Shown here: positions 25,916 through 40,587 of the stretch, one piece after another
Layout of the letters: each line of letters starts with the position of its first letter
Numbering within the stretch: position 1 is the first letter of the stretch
Source of the DNA: Callaeas wilsoni
Lineage: Eukaryota; Chordata; Aves; Passeriformes; Callaeidae
Direction of reading: 5' to 3'
Assembly: GCA_013398955.1 (NCBI GenBank)
Contig: VWPU01009537.1
Coordinates: 97,010 to 161,009, forward strand
DNA length: 64,000 bases
Position numbers and translations under genes: made by a program
Notes under the pieces: generated by a model
Database searches by the model: none
The model's input: the letters and a program-made list of their open reading frames with translations, nothing else
What the model was told of the DNA's origin: nothing

Positions 25916-28404
25916 AGGTTGTGTCCTGCTCTGTGCTACAGGGAACGAGGCCAAACCAGCCTTTGGTCGGAGCCAAAAACGCAGGGCTTTGTTAAAATAA
26001 AGAAAGTGCGTTTGTTCCTACACCCACAATACCCACCAGAGCGTAGGATGCTGAAACATACGCTTCCGCCACCTCCACCTGTTGGGACACTGGGACAACA
26101 AATACTCCCCGTCTCGGGAAGGAGAGGGCTAAGGAAGCAGCCCGGCTGACTGAAGCGCTTCTGTGCTCTCAAACACATCACCTGCTCTCTGCCTCAGGGC
26201 CAATTCAGACAGAAAGCAGGTCGGAAGGGACACAGATCCCTTCACTTCTGAGGGTGGGAGGGAAATCCAAGGCTGAAGTCAAGCCCCTTGAGCACAAGGC
26301 TCATGGTATGGACCTAAAAATGGGGTACAGACCAGATGGGGTGATATGGGTGGGCTGCAAATGGGATGAGCAGTATTTACATCAGAAGGATTTTTTCTTT
26401 TTTCTGTTTGTCCCCAGCTGTCATTTTGATGAGTTTCTTCCTCATTCCTCAGCTCTTGGCATCCTGGGCCAAAAAAAAAAGCCACCTAGAAAGCTCAGAG
26501 GGATGGGCCAACAAGACCTTCAGCCCTTTTGTAGAGCACTTGTACTGTGGTCCGGATTGATTCTTCTGAGCACCGAATCCTTACAGAACAACAACCACCA
26601 TCTTGATCAAGATCTTCCTCACCTCCTGTGCTCCAGCTCAGGAAGGCTTCTAACATTTTACCCCTGACTGGAAGGACGAGGACGAATCTTACCCACTCTC
26701 CGTGAAGGGCCAAGTCCAACAACATGACTAGTACAGACAAAAATTTCAACTTACTTGGATATCTACTGTCAAAATACAGCAGCCCCCAGCCAGCCTTCTT
26801 ACCCTCTGGTTGAAGATAACTTCCCACAAGCAGATGGTGACAGGCATCAGGATTAGAAATGCTTTCCCTGATGTACACTGCTTCCTGCCTGCTTCTCTAA
26901 AATTGAATCCTTGCCTCTACAACACTGAGAGCATCTGGTCTTGAGCACCCAATATCCTGAAGCAAAGAGTAACTGGAAGGGCAGGTCACTGTGATCCTCT
27001 TAACTCAAGACTACATCTTGTCCTGATGCTAAAAAATGCCATCTGGGACACCTCCACAGGGCTTTGGATATGGCAAATGCCAACTGCAGGAAATCTGAAA
27101 TACACCATCAGTAACGCAGCTAAATCACCGACTTCTCTACCTAATCCAACCATATACACACCTGAGCAGCCTTCTCAGATGAGGTCTTACAATGCATACT
27201 CGGGAAAAAAGCTACAAAACTACCACCATAGGAAACAACACAGTAAATCCATGGCCATCTGTATTGCTCAGCTCCAGACAACCTATCACTGATTGATTTA
27301 CAGTGCCATTTAGGTTATTGTTCTTGGAATACTATTTCCCCCTCACTTTGCCAATTTAAACAACAGATATTCATCCCAATGTTTCTACTTTTTCTCAGTT
27401 CATCTCAGCTCTTTGCCTTTAACCATTTTCTTATTGTGATAATACAGACTCTATTCCCAGTGAAAAATGTGCTTCCACCGGTTAACAGTGGAAAGTGTTT
27501 TCAAGAGTTGCCTGATCTTCCTTCTGCAGGCCCTCTCTCGATACAGAGAAAAAGGCTACCCAGGAGCGGCTGGTACTTACAATACAGTAACTCCATCATA
27601 TTTTCTCTTCTGTCATTTCATTTCTAAACTCCAGATACTTTTTAAGGAGGACACAATTTGTGATGTCACACACCAAAGGCTGGCTTGGTTTGTTGTTTTG
27701 GTCTGGTTTTTTTTTTTCTTTGTCTAGGGCTTCAGTTTATTATCCCATTGTCTATCCTGGGTCATCAGAACAGTTTTCTTTTCTTTTCAAATGATTAAAC
27801 AGCAGCATCATTCACTGCTTTGGATTTTCACATCTCTTGTTCTGTCTCTCATCTTTTATATCAACATTTCCTAAACAAAACATTGAAAACCAAACATTGG
27901 CAGGTCATATTTAGCCAGAAATTTGCACTCAATAAATAAAGATTTGAGGACTTAATGACTTTTAAATTATTTCTTAGGTAATTCCAGCAGAAACAGTCTG
28001 GTTTAGAGCAAACAACAGGTTCCCAGGAGTATATGTAAGTCCAAAAGGGCTTTGCCACTTTAGGGCAATCTGAAGAGCAAAGCATTCCAGGAAAAGAAAA
28101 ATCAGAGTGAAAGCGAAAGTGGAGAAATGTGTTGTCCAAGCCAAAACAAGGCCAAAAAAATAAGGAAAAAGCACTCCTGAGAGCTGGCTGCTCTTTCAAT
28201 GCTCTTTCCAACTCTGCAGCCTTCTGCTGCAGCAGCTCCTGCAAGCGCGGGCAGATGAGGAATACCCCCAGCACGTAGCCCCAGATCTTTGAGATTCATC
28301 CCAAAGAAAGGGAGAAGCAACCTGAGCTGAAACCTTCCAAAAGCCACGCACTCCACTGGAAAACCTTTGGATACACACCTGTAGGTATGAAAACCTTCCC
28401 TGTC

Positions 28405-28525
28405 CAGCCCTGCCAGATATCCAGCAACCTGGTCTAGTGGAAGGTGTCCCTGCCCATGGCAGGGGGTTAGAATGAGATGGCTTTTAAGGACCCTTCCAAC
28501 TCCAACCACTCTTTGATTCCACGAT
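28405..28525 (+). mobile_element. Short CR1 LINE 3'-end fragment
   Basis: It contains CAACCTGGTCTAGTGGAAGG, TGTCCCTGCCCATGGCAGGG and CCCTTCCAACTCCAACCACT, then TTTGATTCCACGAT, the degenerate terminal ATTCTATG-type repeat. Only the last 120 bases or so of the element remain. Confidence 0.85.
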
Positions 28526-31500
28526 ACTGAGAGTCGCTCCTCACATTCGGCAATCGCTAAGCTATGCATTTTATGTGAGGCAGCGCCAGGAAGTTCAGAT
28601 GAGAAACCTGCCCACAAGACCTGTTGCTGAAACCACCTATTTAAATACCTCTCATGGTTACCTCAAGCAGCAGTCCCTAGTGAAGGCTGCAGCCAAGAAC
28701 CCACACCCAAGCTCCTCGCCACAGGAAGGAGGCAATTTGGTGAGCAGAAGTTGAAGGCCAAGGACTGCCTGGTGCTCTGGAAGCACCGGGAAGGGCAGGC
28801 AGCGGAACCTCAGGAGCACTGACCTGCAAGAACAGCCACGAGGACCACGGTGTCACACAGGAGAGACGAAATGTTCGACTCGCTTCTGCTTCTCCAGCCT
28901 TCCAGCAAGCAAAATAAATCCAAGGCATCTCAGCTTAAGACTAATAGAAATTAAGGCACTGTGTGAAATAAAAATGTGCAGAAAAAATATCTTCTGCCTT
29001 AAAAACTAATAAACTCAGGCTTCACCTCAACATTTGTGTAGCAACAGGAGATGACTGTCCTGAGACAACATCCCGCTCTGTGTGCTTTAGGGCTCAGGCA
29101 TGACGGAGTATTGACAGATATTTGGGACAGCATGTTCTGGTGGAGTGTTTTAACAAAATATGAGTGCTGTCAAAGGGCAGGCTTTCATTTTATGCTTGTA
29201 CAACTCCAGAATAAAATATTGCCTTTGGAGAATCTCACATATTATTCGATTAATACAAACACATGAGGACTATCGCCATTTCTCAAAGCCTTGAACTTTT
29301 GGCTATGTTTTTCCCCACGATCGTGGTCCCACCTCAAATCTCCCATCCATCCTCATCGAGGGAGGGAACATCCTCAAGGCACCTACCAGCTCATCCTCTG
29401 AGGCCAGAGCATTCTCTTACCAAGCCATTATCTGCAGCAGAGCAGGCAAGAGCTGCTCTCCAGGGCATGATGTCTGCATGTACAACCTTGCTTGTGGTAG
29501 GAAACGCAGCCTGGGGCACTGACATCCTTTGTTTCCCCACTGCAGCAGAGGCAGCGTAACCCATGTTTGAGCACTGGTGGTATTCCTAGGCCTAATGTGT
29601 AATTATTCCACGTGCCACTCCTGATCCATGATAGGGACGGAGGCAGTGAGGACACCAATGCAGCAGAACCTGGGGGACACCGTATTCCCATCCCTCAAGA
29701 CAAGGTCTTCTGGCCTTTTCTTTCTCCTTTGCCACCTATCTTACTTTGTGAGGTTAAATTCCAAGACTCCTCATTGAGCTGATGGGGAGATTCCAAGGGA
29801 TATTAACTGCTGCTTGAAATCACTTCAAAGGACCTTTTTTCCATCTCATATTAATAGCCGGAATGAGGAAATTGGTTTGAATTTCATACTTACATCTGCT
29901 CCCCAAGTCTCTGCGCATTTCAAAACCCCATCTCAACCCAAGCCTCCTGCTATTAAGGCCTCCTACTCCACACAGGCACTCACACCCATCCCTTTCCACT
30001 TCCCCACAGATCTACAGCCCTGCGTTCCAACTGGCAGCCAGAGGTACCAGAAATAACCACAAGAAAGGCTGCCATGAAACCTCCAGCCAAGTTTTGAAAA
30101 TACAGGCACTTGACACAAGCCTCTATGCTTAGAGGGCTTCAGCTGAAGGCAACTTGAACTCAGGCTCAAAAGGTTTGTGTACCAGGGATCAAATATCAAA
30201 AAAACGTAAATGCAATTACGTTGGGTTTTTTCCCCCATAAAAACATGCAGGATAACAGTTGTTCTACAAGGCTGTTAGTGCATACTTGTAACAGTCTGCT
30301 GCTGCTCTTGCCCCTCCGGTACTAGCTAATGGCTGGTTTTCATTCCTAAGTGGTTCCCCCAGGCCCCCCCCCCCGCGAAAGTCTATGCTACGGTGATTTT
30401 GGAAACTGGGTCAAAATGCAATTACCACATTCTCATGGTTTGGGGTGGGGAAAGAAAATAAAAGGAGGAAGAATGGCAAGAAGCAATGGCATCGGCAGCG
30501 AGCCAGCGCTGCGCTCCCCACCCTCTCACCTGTGCGGCAGCCCTGAGCGCTCCAACAGCCGCTCTTGTTTCCCAGCACAGGCGTCAGGGAAGTCCCAAGG
30601 CAGGGCCCTCTGAGCAGCCCCTGGCCACGCCTGCCCTCACGGCTGTGCTGGAGGTCGGCAGCAGGTGGAAGATGCAGCTGGGGATAGGGAAAGACCCTGA
30701 GCTGGGCAGCAATCCCTGCAGACGACAAGCTGTCTCTGCCCTGTGATTCTTGGGGAAAGCTGTAGCATCCATATCAGCTCTCCAAAGCTCTCCCCCAGGA
30801 TGTCATTCTCATCTTTTCCCTTACTGTGGCATAAGCAATATATCCCAGTACTTCGGTTCCCCTGCTCCGCTGCAAACATTTTCCACGGGAGAAGGAAAAT
30901 ATTTGTGTTTAGACGTGCCCTTACTGTTGTCACACTGTCACACTTAGAGCACAATCTATCGTACCTTATCAAATTGCACATCTTCAGCATGCAGATGGTT
31001 TGTGACGACACATTTACAAGGCTTTCCAGTATGGAAAAGGAAAGATTCAAAGACTTCTTTATGCCACATCTTCCCAGCTAGGTCTTTCTGAGAGACACAG
31101 AGCCCATTATACATGGCCCCTGCCTTCCTCTGTCCCTCACTGTTCCTTGTAGACACAGTTACCACAAACCAATTCCCTTTGCTGGTCCTCTCCCTGACTT
31201 TGTTTTCCACAGTTCTCAGAATATCAGCTCCAACTCTGCAGCATTTGCTGGCTCTGCTCCCAATTAATAACTGCAGGTTAGAGTTGGGTCGTTATGGCTG
31301 CAGATTAATGCTGAAAAACATTCAACAACTTCTGAGAGATACAGAGAGACACACAACCTTTCTCCTCCTAACACGGAACGTGGTTTATCTTGCTATCCCA
31401 GTGTTCCAGGGAGATGTTATACCACTTATCTGAATGATTTAAACAGATCAAAAAGTTGGCTCCACAAGAGCACCTGCCACTGACAACAAGCCACAAGGCT

Positions 31501-34500
31501 GATGTTATCCGAGAAGTAACTGTATATGCTAGCACAGGCTAGACAGATCACACATGGGATTAAAAAAAAGGACTTTTCATGAAATCACTCTGTCATCATC
31601 CACACAACCAGCAATTAAGCAAGCAGGAACACACGGCAAAATGACAGGTTTCCAGTGGATATCTGGATTCTTTCAGACTTGTTGCGAGGCAGAGGATTGT
31701 GAAAACCCCAAAGCTGGCTTTCTGAGGACTCTCCAGTTCCTAAATTCTCTGGAAAACTCTCCTGGTTACAGTAACATAACTGGTGCAAAAGACCTTGCAC
31801 CTGAAAAGAGTCTTATACAGGTCATGACACGTATCAACAGGAAAAACTCTGTGAAATACCACATCTGGCACAGAGAGAAAAGGCAGAGCTATGATTTCAG
31901 ACTGGAGATCGTTGTATCCCTCCTGATGGACTGTGCCTCTCAGTATCCCATCCCAAATCGGGCTGCCCAGACCTACCTCCAGTCTCTCCACAGATCCAGC
32001 TGTCCCATGGGTTCCTTGAGCAGGAGAACCAATGGCTCGCAGCAGCTTGCCTTCCACATTTGCTCCAGTTCAGAGAGGCAGAGCCCAGCAAACACTGTCC
32101 CACTTGGAGGGACGCTCCAACTCCAGGTCTGTATGACATTTACCATAACCTACTTCCTCCCGCCCCTCTGCCCTCCCAGTGAAAGGGATCAAAATAGTTT
32201 CCCCCCCGTGACATTTTGCTTCGTTTGCCCGACAGGCTGCGGGAGCGTCTCTGTTAAAGCCACTGAAAGCCAAGCAAGACCAGCAATGCCTGCCCATCAT
32301 CGGGGTGAGCCCCGAAGCGGAGGCCACCCTAAGAACACCCAACATTTCTGCTGCCGGCACAGAGGGCATGGGGTCCAGGACAAGCTGCAATATCCCACCA
32401 CCACAATTTGCTCTGCAGATGCCACAGGTGAAAGGCGAGCCCTTCGCCTGGTGACGCTGTAAGTAATACGTGTCGGCTGCCTGTCTGAGGGCCAAACTGC
32501 CCATCTTGGGGATGACTCGAGCACCTGACCCTTCACCTCACTCACCTCAGCCCATCCCTCCTCTCATGTGTTTTTCCTGGAAACACGGTCCCTCCACAAG
32601 CCGGCCCCACGTCCCAGTGCGTGCCCTCCCCACACTGCTGCCGTGGGACCCTGCCTCGGGGCAGAACGCGCGGACGTGCGAGGACACACAGCCACGATCT
32701 CGTGTTTCAGCTGCAGGCTGCCAACAAGCAGAAGCAATAACGAGAAAGGAAAGCTGCATCCAGTTCCAGATGAAGGCCAGATAACATCTGCCACCAAAAA
32801 GAAAGAGCTGGCATTGGGAGCCAGGATGTACGTCTTCTTGATGTACAGAAGCACTGAAGACATTGGAGACCAGTGGTTCAGCAATGGAGTCCACAGTGTT
32901 CCTCCCTTATGTCACTTGGGCTACTCTTCATTGCACTTACACTTGCCCTCCTGCTGCTTCTGAACCCAAAAGCAAGGGCTTGACTACTCATTCAAAATGC
33001 AAGACATGCCTCCACAAAACCCGGATCTCAGACACTAAGATGGGTAAAATTTTCTAATTAAATTAATTCTCCACAGCCAACTCTCTTGGAGCGTAGAGTA
33101 TACCTTACTTTCAGTTCTACCTAAACCCATCACATACCTTACTCAGCAGTTACAAGGAAACAGAGCATGTGTCTCCCTTTTCAAGGCAAGCATATGGGAT
33201 AAAATACCAAACCCAAAAGCTGTTCCCAAGGAAATCCCTTTTCCCCTCCATCTCAGACACTGCAAGTCTCTGGAAAAGAATTAACTCGCAGCATGAATCA
33301 GCTCGGGTCACGTACGGCTGAGGCACTGTTTTTTGCCTTTCCCTTTGAAGTCCTGCAGCAGGTGTAGCTGTGGTAACGCCGGCATCGGCTGCGGCGTTTG
33401 GCTATTCCTGCGCAGCACTCGCCAGCACCCTGCTTTGCCCCAGAGCCTGCTGAGCTGCACAAAGAGGCTCACAGACAGTCTCTGCTCCCAAATGCTTGGG
33501 ATGGAAGCGGACCAGGCACATGCGGAGATGCTCTCACCTTCGATGGACAGGTACAAAGAGGAAAGGACTTATTCATCTACCATCTCCAGCATGGAAAAAA
33601 AAACAAACAAGTTTCACCCCACTCCAGTGCCTTTCCCATTTCCTTCTCATTCCGATGCACCTCCAGGCAATGGAAACTCATTACTAGCCTCCAGTTAAGC
33701 CTCAGAAGAAATCTTCCTTCTCTAATTAACTCTTCCCAACACTCACTTTTTCCTGCTACCTTTTTGCTAGGACTGTTGGGAAATAAGTCTGAAAACGTTT
33801 TAAAACATTATTGATTTAAGGAATAAGTGACAGAAATGAGAACAGAAATAAATTCTAGAAATAAGATTCAGACCAGCACATTAAGTGTTGCAGTGCAGGA
33901 AACTTAGCCTGGTTTTTGCACCCTGAGTTATCCAAGGATAGTGTCCACAGGAAGATGTATTCCGATGTATACTGGGTTAGGAAACAGAAACATGGCAGTG
34001 TTTTTGTACCTGGTCCAAATGAAGTCAGTACTGCCAAGTTACCTGGGAACTTAGAAGTCTGATACACTTGAACGGCTAACAACAGCCTGACAACCAGCCC
34101 GTCAGGTTCTTCTGTTTTGGGCTTTTTTTCCCCTTTGGAAAGCTGGATTGCCACCCCCTTACATTAACTTGTATTTGGGAATGAAGCCAAAGCAATACTG
34201 CTCCTAGTCCAAGAACATCTAATGAAGAACTGAATCCTGTTCAATTCAAAGGCACAAGGTAGAAGAAAAAGAATGAAAAGTCACAGAAGAAGAGCACAGC
34301 AGAGTATCCAGCAGTTATCTCTCTTCTAAGGCTTAGGGATTTCAGTACATTGCAAAGGACTTACTGTTAATGTCATGAAAACGCTGTTTCGGAAGGGGCA
34401 ATACTCTGAATTCAGGGTGCAGCCGTTGCAGAAACCAGGAGAATTTTAAATTCTTCAGCTCCATGGAAATTAATACCAGGTAGGGGAGGGTGATTTACAA

Positions 34501-34854
34501 CAAACCAAGCTATTTTTAATTGCCTGCCTGTTAAAATGTACATTTCTGGCTTCTACATCTAGCACAGCTGTCAGACAAGTAATGGGTCATGCTAAAACAC
34601 GCTGTGGCACTGAACACTGCAGATGTGCCCTTAAAGATAAGTTGCAGAAGGAGCAACTGTGCTTCCAGCACAGGACATACAAAACCTGCCCCTGCTCAGC
34701 AGGGTGCACGTCAGGTGCCAGGCAGTCGGCACAGAGCTGCGACAGGAATACGCTCCGGAGGGGGCAGTTGATCACCAGGACCCTAAGATCAAGCAATGCC
34801 AGACTCTGCTCCTTGCCCCGTGTCCCATTGTGCATTCCTTTACCGAAGATCCTC

Positions 34855-34940
34855 TTTGGGAAGAGGCACAGGCCCCATCCTCTTGCCACCCATCCTCCAG
34901 ACACTTGTATGCACTAATTAGGTTCCCTCTCATTTTGCAC
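34855..34940 (-). mobile_element. Probable CR1 LINE fragment, reverse orientation
   Basis: CATCCTCCAGACACTTGTAT followed by GCACTAATTAGGTTCCCTCT resembles the reverse complement of the CR1 region that reads CCAGACACTT...AAGGTCCCCTCTC on the opposite strand. Possible weak continuation lies back to about 34700 (CACCAGGACCCTAAGATC). Boundaries are uncertain. Confidence 0.45.
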
Positions 34941-36600
34941 CGCCCCGTCCTGCCAAGCCTCTGGACATCCTACCAGAGAGATTTGGATCTCTTCTACAGG
35001 AATGATGGGCTGACAAGTCACATCCCTGCTCCAGCCAGCTCGATCCCTAGCTTTCACCACTTGTCTGTACTGCCCTCTAAATCCCTACCAAAAATACGAA
35101 GAATCAGAACGTGCTCTTGGAAAAGACACAGTCCAGTCCTAAACATATTTGTTTAAAGGTGTTTCAGGAAGAAAACAAAATAAATCTCTTTTATCTGTTG
35201 GAGTCGTTGAGGCAGCATTGAAAACCTCTTTAAAATACACTATTCCATCCATTTGAGAGAAAATTAGTAGTTTCTAAGGATCCTGTCCACAAGTCTGCAT
35301 ACTTGTACCGTACCCTTGCTGAACATATTTCTTTCATCTGATTTTTGGCCAGCATTGAGGGAAGGCTCTCAAGGGGACTTGTTGCCACTGCTCCGGCACT
35401 TCGGGTCTCTCTCTCATGGGTTCTGAGATTTAGCAATTCTGTATCTAGTACTTATTTACTGTTACTTTCTGCCTGTTGCTGATCCCCTTGTTAGTAATTT
35501 TTTCACTTGTATCTACTTGCATTGGTTCCTTATTGGTGGAAAGGGATTGGTTAAACCTCTAAGGGAAGGCAACTCATTCCAGAGCATTCTCCTTAGACTG
35601 TCTTAGACCACGACAAGCCCCAAAATGAACACTGGTGAGGAAAAGAGGAGAAAATATTTAAATAAATGCAAAGAAGAAGAACAGTTTTGCTGCTATCTGT
35701 AGAATGAGGACCCTAAAGAAAGATCCTAAAATCCTCTTAGAAGGCGTTTTGAGAACCAAAGTAGAAAGGAATTAATTTATTTCTGTTATTAGCTTGCCTC
35801 TCGATTGATTTGCCAGTGGGACCAGGGTTAAAGACTCTGACTTGAATTTCGGAAAACGCCACTGACTCACCCAGAACCCCGCTCGAGTTTCTTAAACATC
35901 TCCATGCTTTGATGTCCACAAACGAGAAGCCAAGAGAGCTTCCTTCTCAGAGAGCCTGAAAACTGACAAGCGCGACAGCCCTTGAAGTGGAGGGAGAGCA
36001 CTCGCAGCCCTGCGTTCCAGAGGGAGCGCTGAGCATAGCCTTAAAGGTCCAAGTTTATTTCCTGGAAAACTTGGCTCAATTGATCCATTTACAAGTTCGA
36101 GGCTTTCGAAACGATGGCTCATTTTAATTTTAAGAATTTTCCTGTTAACAATAATAAATCATCCAGTTCTTCGGTTACAAAACTATTTCTTTTAGCACTT
36201 CCTTTGTCATAGAGGAGATCACAGGAAGAAGAAGAGACATGGGAGACTTACAGCTAACCGTATCTCCATGCACCCTGTCCCACACCTGCCTCACGGGAAT
36301 ACCACCACTCGCTCCTGTTGCTCAGGCTACAGAAGGCACGGAATGGACACATTGTTTAAGCAGGTAATTTTGCGAGACCTTTTATGTAACAGTTTCCTAA
36401 GAACGATTTCACATTCAGGACACAGAGAGGGTATTTGAAATGGTTCCCACTCTTGCGTCACCAGGAATTTCATCAAAAATTCCTGCTTTGTTAGCTGCCT
36501 CACAAAGTTCCCAAATACCAGCAGAATACTTACAGTTCCATGTGTTCCAACACTTTTTTGTGCTTTATGGTTCCAGGCCCATACCCACATGCTGCAGAGA

Positions 36601-36683
36601 CACGTGTCCCTGCCCGTGGCAAGGGCTTGGAACCAGACGCATTTTAAGGTCCCCTCCAATGAAAACCATTCCAGGATTCTATG
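36601..36683 (+). mobile_element. Very short CR1 LINE 3'-end fragment
   Basis: TGTCCCTGCCCGTGGCAAGG, TTTTAAGGTCCCCTCCAATG and CCATTCCAGGATTCTATG match the CR1 3' terminus, including one good ATTCTATG unit. The left boundary is approximate. Confidence 0.78.
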
Positions 36684-39600
36684 TTTTGGGATTTGGTTTA
36701 AAGCAGCATTAATCTCACAGAGCGTGTGCATCGCTCACTTAAAATTTCTTGCAGGAGTTGCTGCAGGATCTAATTAAAAGTGATTATAATTAGCTCTGTA
36801 GTATTTCCCCTCACACTTTTGCATGAGTAATCAACTGAAGACGCCAAAACTCAAAACACAAGGGGATTTATCTGGGATGCAAAGACATAAAAAAGGCTCC
36901 TTCCTCTCGGAGCCGACACCCCGTTGTCACATTTGTAGAACTGCCACCGGAAGCCTGTAAAACGTTACGTGCCATGAATGTCACGGGCTGAAGTAGCCCA
37001 GCCTCAGCAAATAGAGTTCATTTGTCTGAAGCCAAGGAACTTGACCACTGCTGCTTTCTGTCCTGCTGTGCATTATTAAAAGGTCACCAGAAACAAGAGC
37101 TCTGAAATGGTCTCTGCAGTTCTTTTTAACAGGATCTTTCTCCTCCTTCCTGCATTGAAAAGCAGGGAAGTTTTTAACTCAATTTGGTAAACATTTTCTT
37201 CAACTCAGAGCTGGCATCCAGTGAAATCAGTGGGGGAACCCATTTTTCTTGAGATCACTCGAAATTCTTCGCTAACTCAGACAAACACCAGGTTGAAAAA
37301 CCTGCCGAAGCTTTTTCTTACTCATCAGCTAAAGAGCTGACATTACTCCATCCTCCTTCCCTTTGAGTGGTCAGACATTTTCCATGGCCATTTAACAGCT
37401 TGCTGGAAAATCCCCCCACTTCTGCCAACCTGTCAGATTCTCTCTTTGCTGACCCTGAGAACACAGAGCAAAGCTAAACTCTTTACCGGAGCACTTTTCC
37501 TGGGTGGGCTGGAGCAATGTGCCTCTGAAAGAAGAAGAATAGGCAGCTGGCCAGCACAGGAATGCTGCTGCAGGCATGAGTGGTTTATCTTCTGTTTGAT
37601 CTCTTCTGCTAAGGGATGACAAGAATGGACTTCATAAATCTGCATAAACACATGAAAGAAGCACGAGTCTGGGGTGATTTGGCAAGCAAAGACAACTCTA
37701 TGCTGTCAGCCTGGACGCTCTGACACGGTGGAACATTCACGTTATAAAAAGCATCATTACCAAGAGAGCAGTCATTCTTTTAAGATGAAGAAGCTCCTAA
37801 CTAAGCAGCAAGATGGACCAACGTAAGAAAATTATTCAAATTTTTAAATATTTCCCATTAATTTTTTTGTAGAAATATTTTCTGATTCCTTTGCATGGAA
37901 AGAAGAAGAAATCCTTCTAAGATACCATGAGATCAGACTAAAGTACCAAAAGTGGAGCTTCTGACAAGAACTTTCACCAGTGTTTTAGCTAGGATGTCTG
38001 TTCCTTCCTGCCTACATGGCTTCAATGCTGTTTTCCAGCCTCAGTGCTCTACCCCTCCCCAAGTCTCTACTAGTGCCTCAATCACTTCCGTCCCTTATCT
38101 CTACACCTTACTTGATCTCTTTGATGAGTTATGCAATGTTTATACACCATTTGATCTTCTCAGATTGTTTCATAGCAACAGACAACAGTTTATGGTGGAT
38201 ATTGTGTGAAAACTCTCCAGTAGAACGTGCCTGTGAGTCCTGCTGGTTTCTCAGATAACGTTACGCTCTTTGGAACAACAAGTTATCTTAATTTTATGCT
38301 AAAATTAGAGCACAGTTGAACATTATTTATTTCAAGTCCACTGGTTTTAGTGAATACCAGGAAGCAGTGAGAATGTGTCCCATGCACTGCAACCCATACA
38401 ACCTCACCCATAACGCTCATGCAGCAGCACTTGCGAATAGGAGCAGTCGGAACAGAAAACACTGGTCAGCAACTACACAAGGAAAACTTCAATGTGCCCA
38501 CCACATTCCTTGGACTGAATACCTTTGTAAAAGGGAGGCCTAAAACCTTGGGACTTGGATTCAAAAGAGCTTCTCGGAGTCATAAAGAAAACCATGTTCA
38601 AAGACCCCCGAGGTAGTATGGGAAAATGCAAAACCAAATTCCTCCAGCTAAGTCCCAAAGTGTTGCAGTTTTGGCAGCTGCTGCCTGAGCTCCCTCCTGT
38701 CCCCTGGAACAGGAAGCAAGCAGAGCAATTCAGGCATTTCTTACCATATCAGGCAGGCAGGTAAAAGGCTTAAGTGATGTTTAGCGTCCACATTTATTTT
38801 GTGCCCAAGCATTCCTGAAGGGTTAAAACAACAGCCTGTCTTTGGCTTGATACGGCAAAGTGCCTAAAAGTACAAAAGTGTCCAGACATTGCAGTTTTCT
38901 AACCTTTCCTGGTAAAGTCCCATCAACTGCTAAACTGCGTATTCCCTCTCCCTTGGCAACTGAACTATGTCCTTCATAATCCTTGCACGAGTCCCTGCTT
39001 ACAGAAGGCCCAGAATCTTCCCTGCGAGCTCTAGGAGAGATCCTCAACTTCGACTTTGTAATCCAGTGTCTTTCTCCCTCACTCTGTAAGGGCTTCCTTA
39101 AGTCTGGCCTCTGTTTGTCGTGTCTCTACCGTAAGATCTTTTCCAATTTACACATCATCAGTCATTTTCTCATGTCCAACAAGAGAAGTGAAGGTTTTGC
39201 AACATAAGACTTCATGCTGCTACTTAATTTGACTAGTTTGAAGAGGTCAAATACAGACTTCTATATTTATATTGTCTGTATTTCAAATGAAAATGCAGTG
39301 CTCTCAGTTAATTTTCAAATTAGCTGCTAAGATTCTAAAACAGAAGGGCCCGAGCATACAAAACAACCAGGCACAGACACATTCACCCGTTTAGTTTTTC
39401 AAAGCACACTTGGTTCACAGGGTAAGGCCACCCGTGAGATTCTCAATTTGTTTTCTTCAATATGGATTGGCACACAAAGTAAAAAATGCACTCCTGATCA
39501 TCTTACAAATAGTTTGACAGATTTCTATGTCCACTGCATCATTGTGATATTTTATAATATGGAATATCCTCCCAAAATTAGATTTTACACCACCAATATT

Positions 39601-40587
39601 TACAATTTAATTCCTTGCAAAGAAACAAAGGGTGAAACCGTCCTTTCTGGCATCAGTATAATCTTAGATAAGGAATATCCCACTGCATTTCCATCTTCCC
39701 TTCTAAGATCTAATGCCATCAGCACACAAAGGGGAAGGAAAGGTACGAACCGTTCAGATATATAAACTCCTTTCCACAGGAGAAGCCCTGGAGCTTCAGA
39801 CCATGTAAATAAATACCTGACTGTTACAGAAGAGTAAGGATCAGAAACAGGTTCTCTGACACATTCCAAAAATAAACACGGCTGTTCCATCCCCATTATC
39901 AGACGTACCTTATCTGAGTCTCAGCAGGAGCCTCTTGTCTAAGCAAGCAACATCATGTCTCAGGATGGCAGAGCTCTCATGACCTTTATTGTTATTAGTG
40001 TTATCAAGGACATCACAAAACCCTCTTCCCTTGGAAGAGCAGTTCAGCTCTGATTTTCTGCTGCAGCAAGGATTCCATTTTTCCTTTTAACTGTTTATTG
40101 TTGTAGGGATCAGTGCTTTTAAGGTGTTTCATGTTACAGTTTTCCACACAGAAATAGATACTGACTCACTGGAAGGAGACAAAAGCTGAGGAATCTGAAA
40201 ACATGGCTCTTGGTATTCCTAGCTACATCTGCACCACCGCAGGCTACAGATGTGGAATTCTAAGCCCTGGAAAGACTTGTTTCTCATGTTAGGAAACCCT
40301 TGATTTCCACTTAACAGTCACCCTGACCACATTCAGTCCTTCAAACCAATAAATACAGGGAAACAAGGTGAACTTCCTTTTCCGCTAGGAAGAGGTAAAA
40401 ACATGAGGGCAGAAATTTAGTTCCAGTGCTAAGGATCTGTTGGCTGCATTGTCTCTCCTGTTAGAAGGGTTTGATCTAAACTCCCAAAATAACTCTTACG
40501 AGACACATTCTCCAAACAAGAAAGCAATTTTTACAAGGGCAGGACAGGAACAACAAGACAAGGGGGGATGGATTTATATGGACACAG

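Noticed and set aside
25258..25995. Plus-strand open frame of 245 codons
   Set aside because: It runs through the CpG-rich block, where stop codons are rare. The translation is low-complexity Pro/Arg/Gly with no recognisable family.
26197..26260. Possible reverse-orientation CR1 end (GGTCGGAAGGGACACAGATC)
   Set aside because: Only one short block resembles the CR1 terminus and the following sequence does not continue the pattern.
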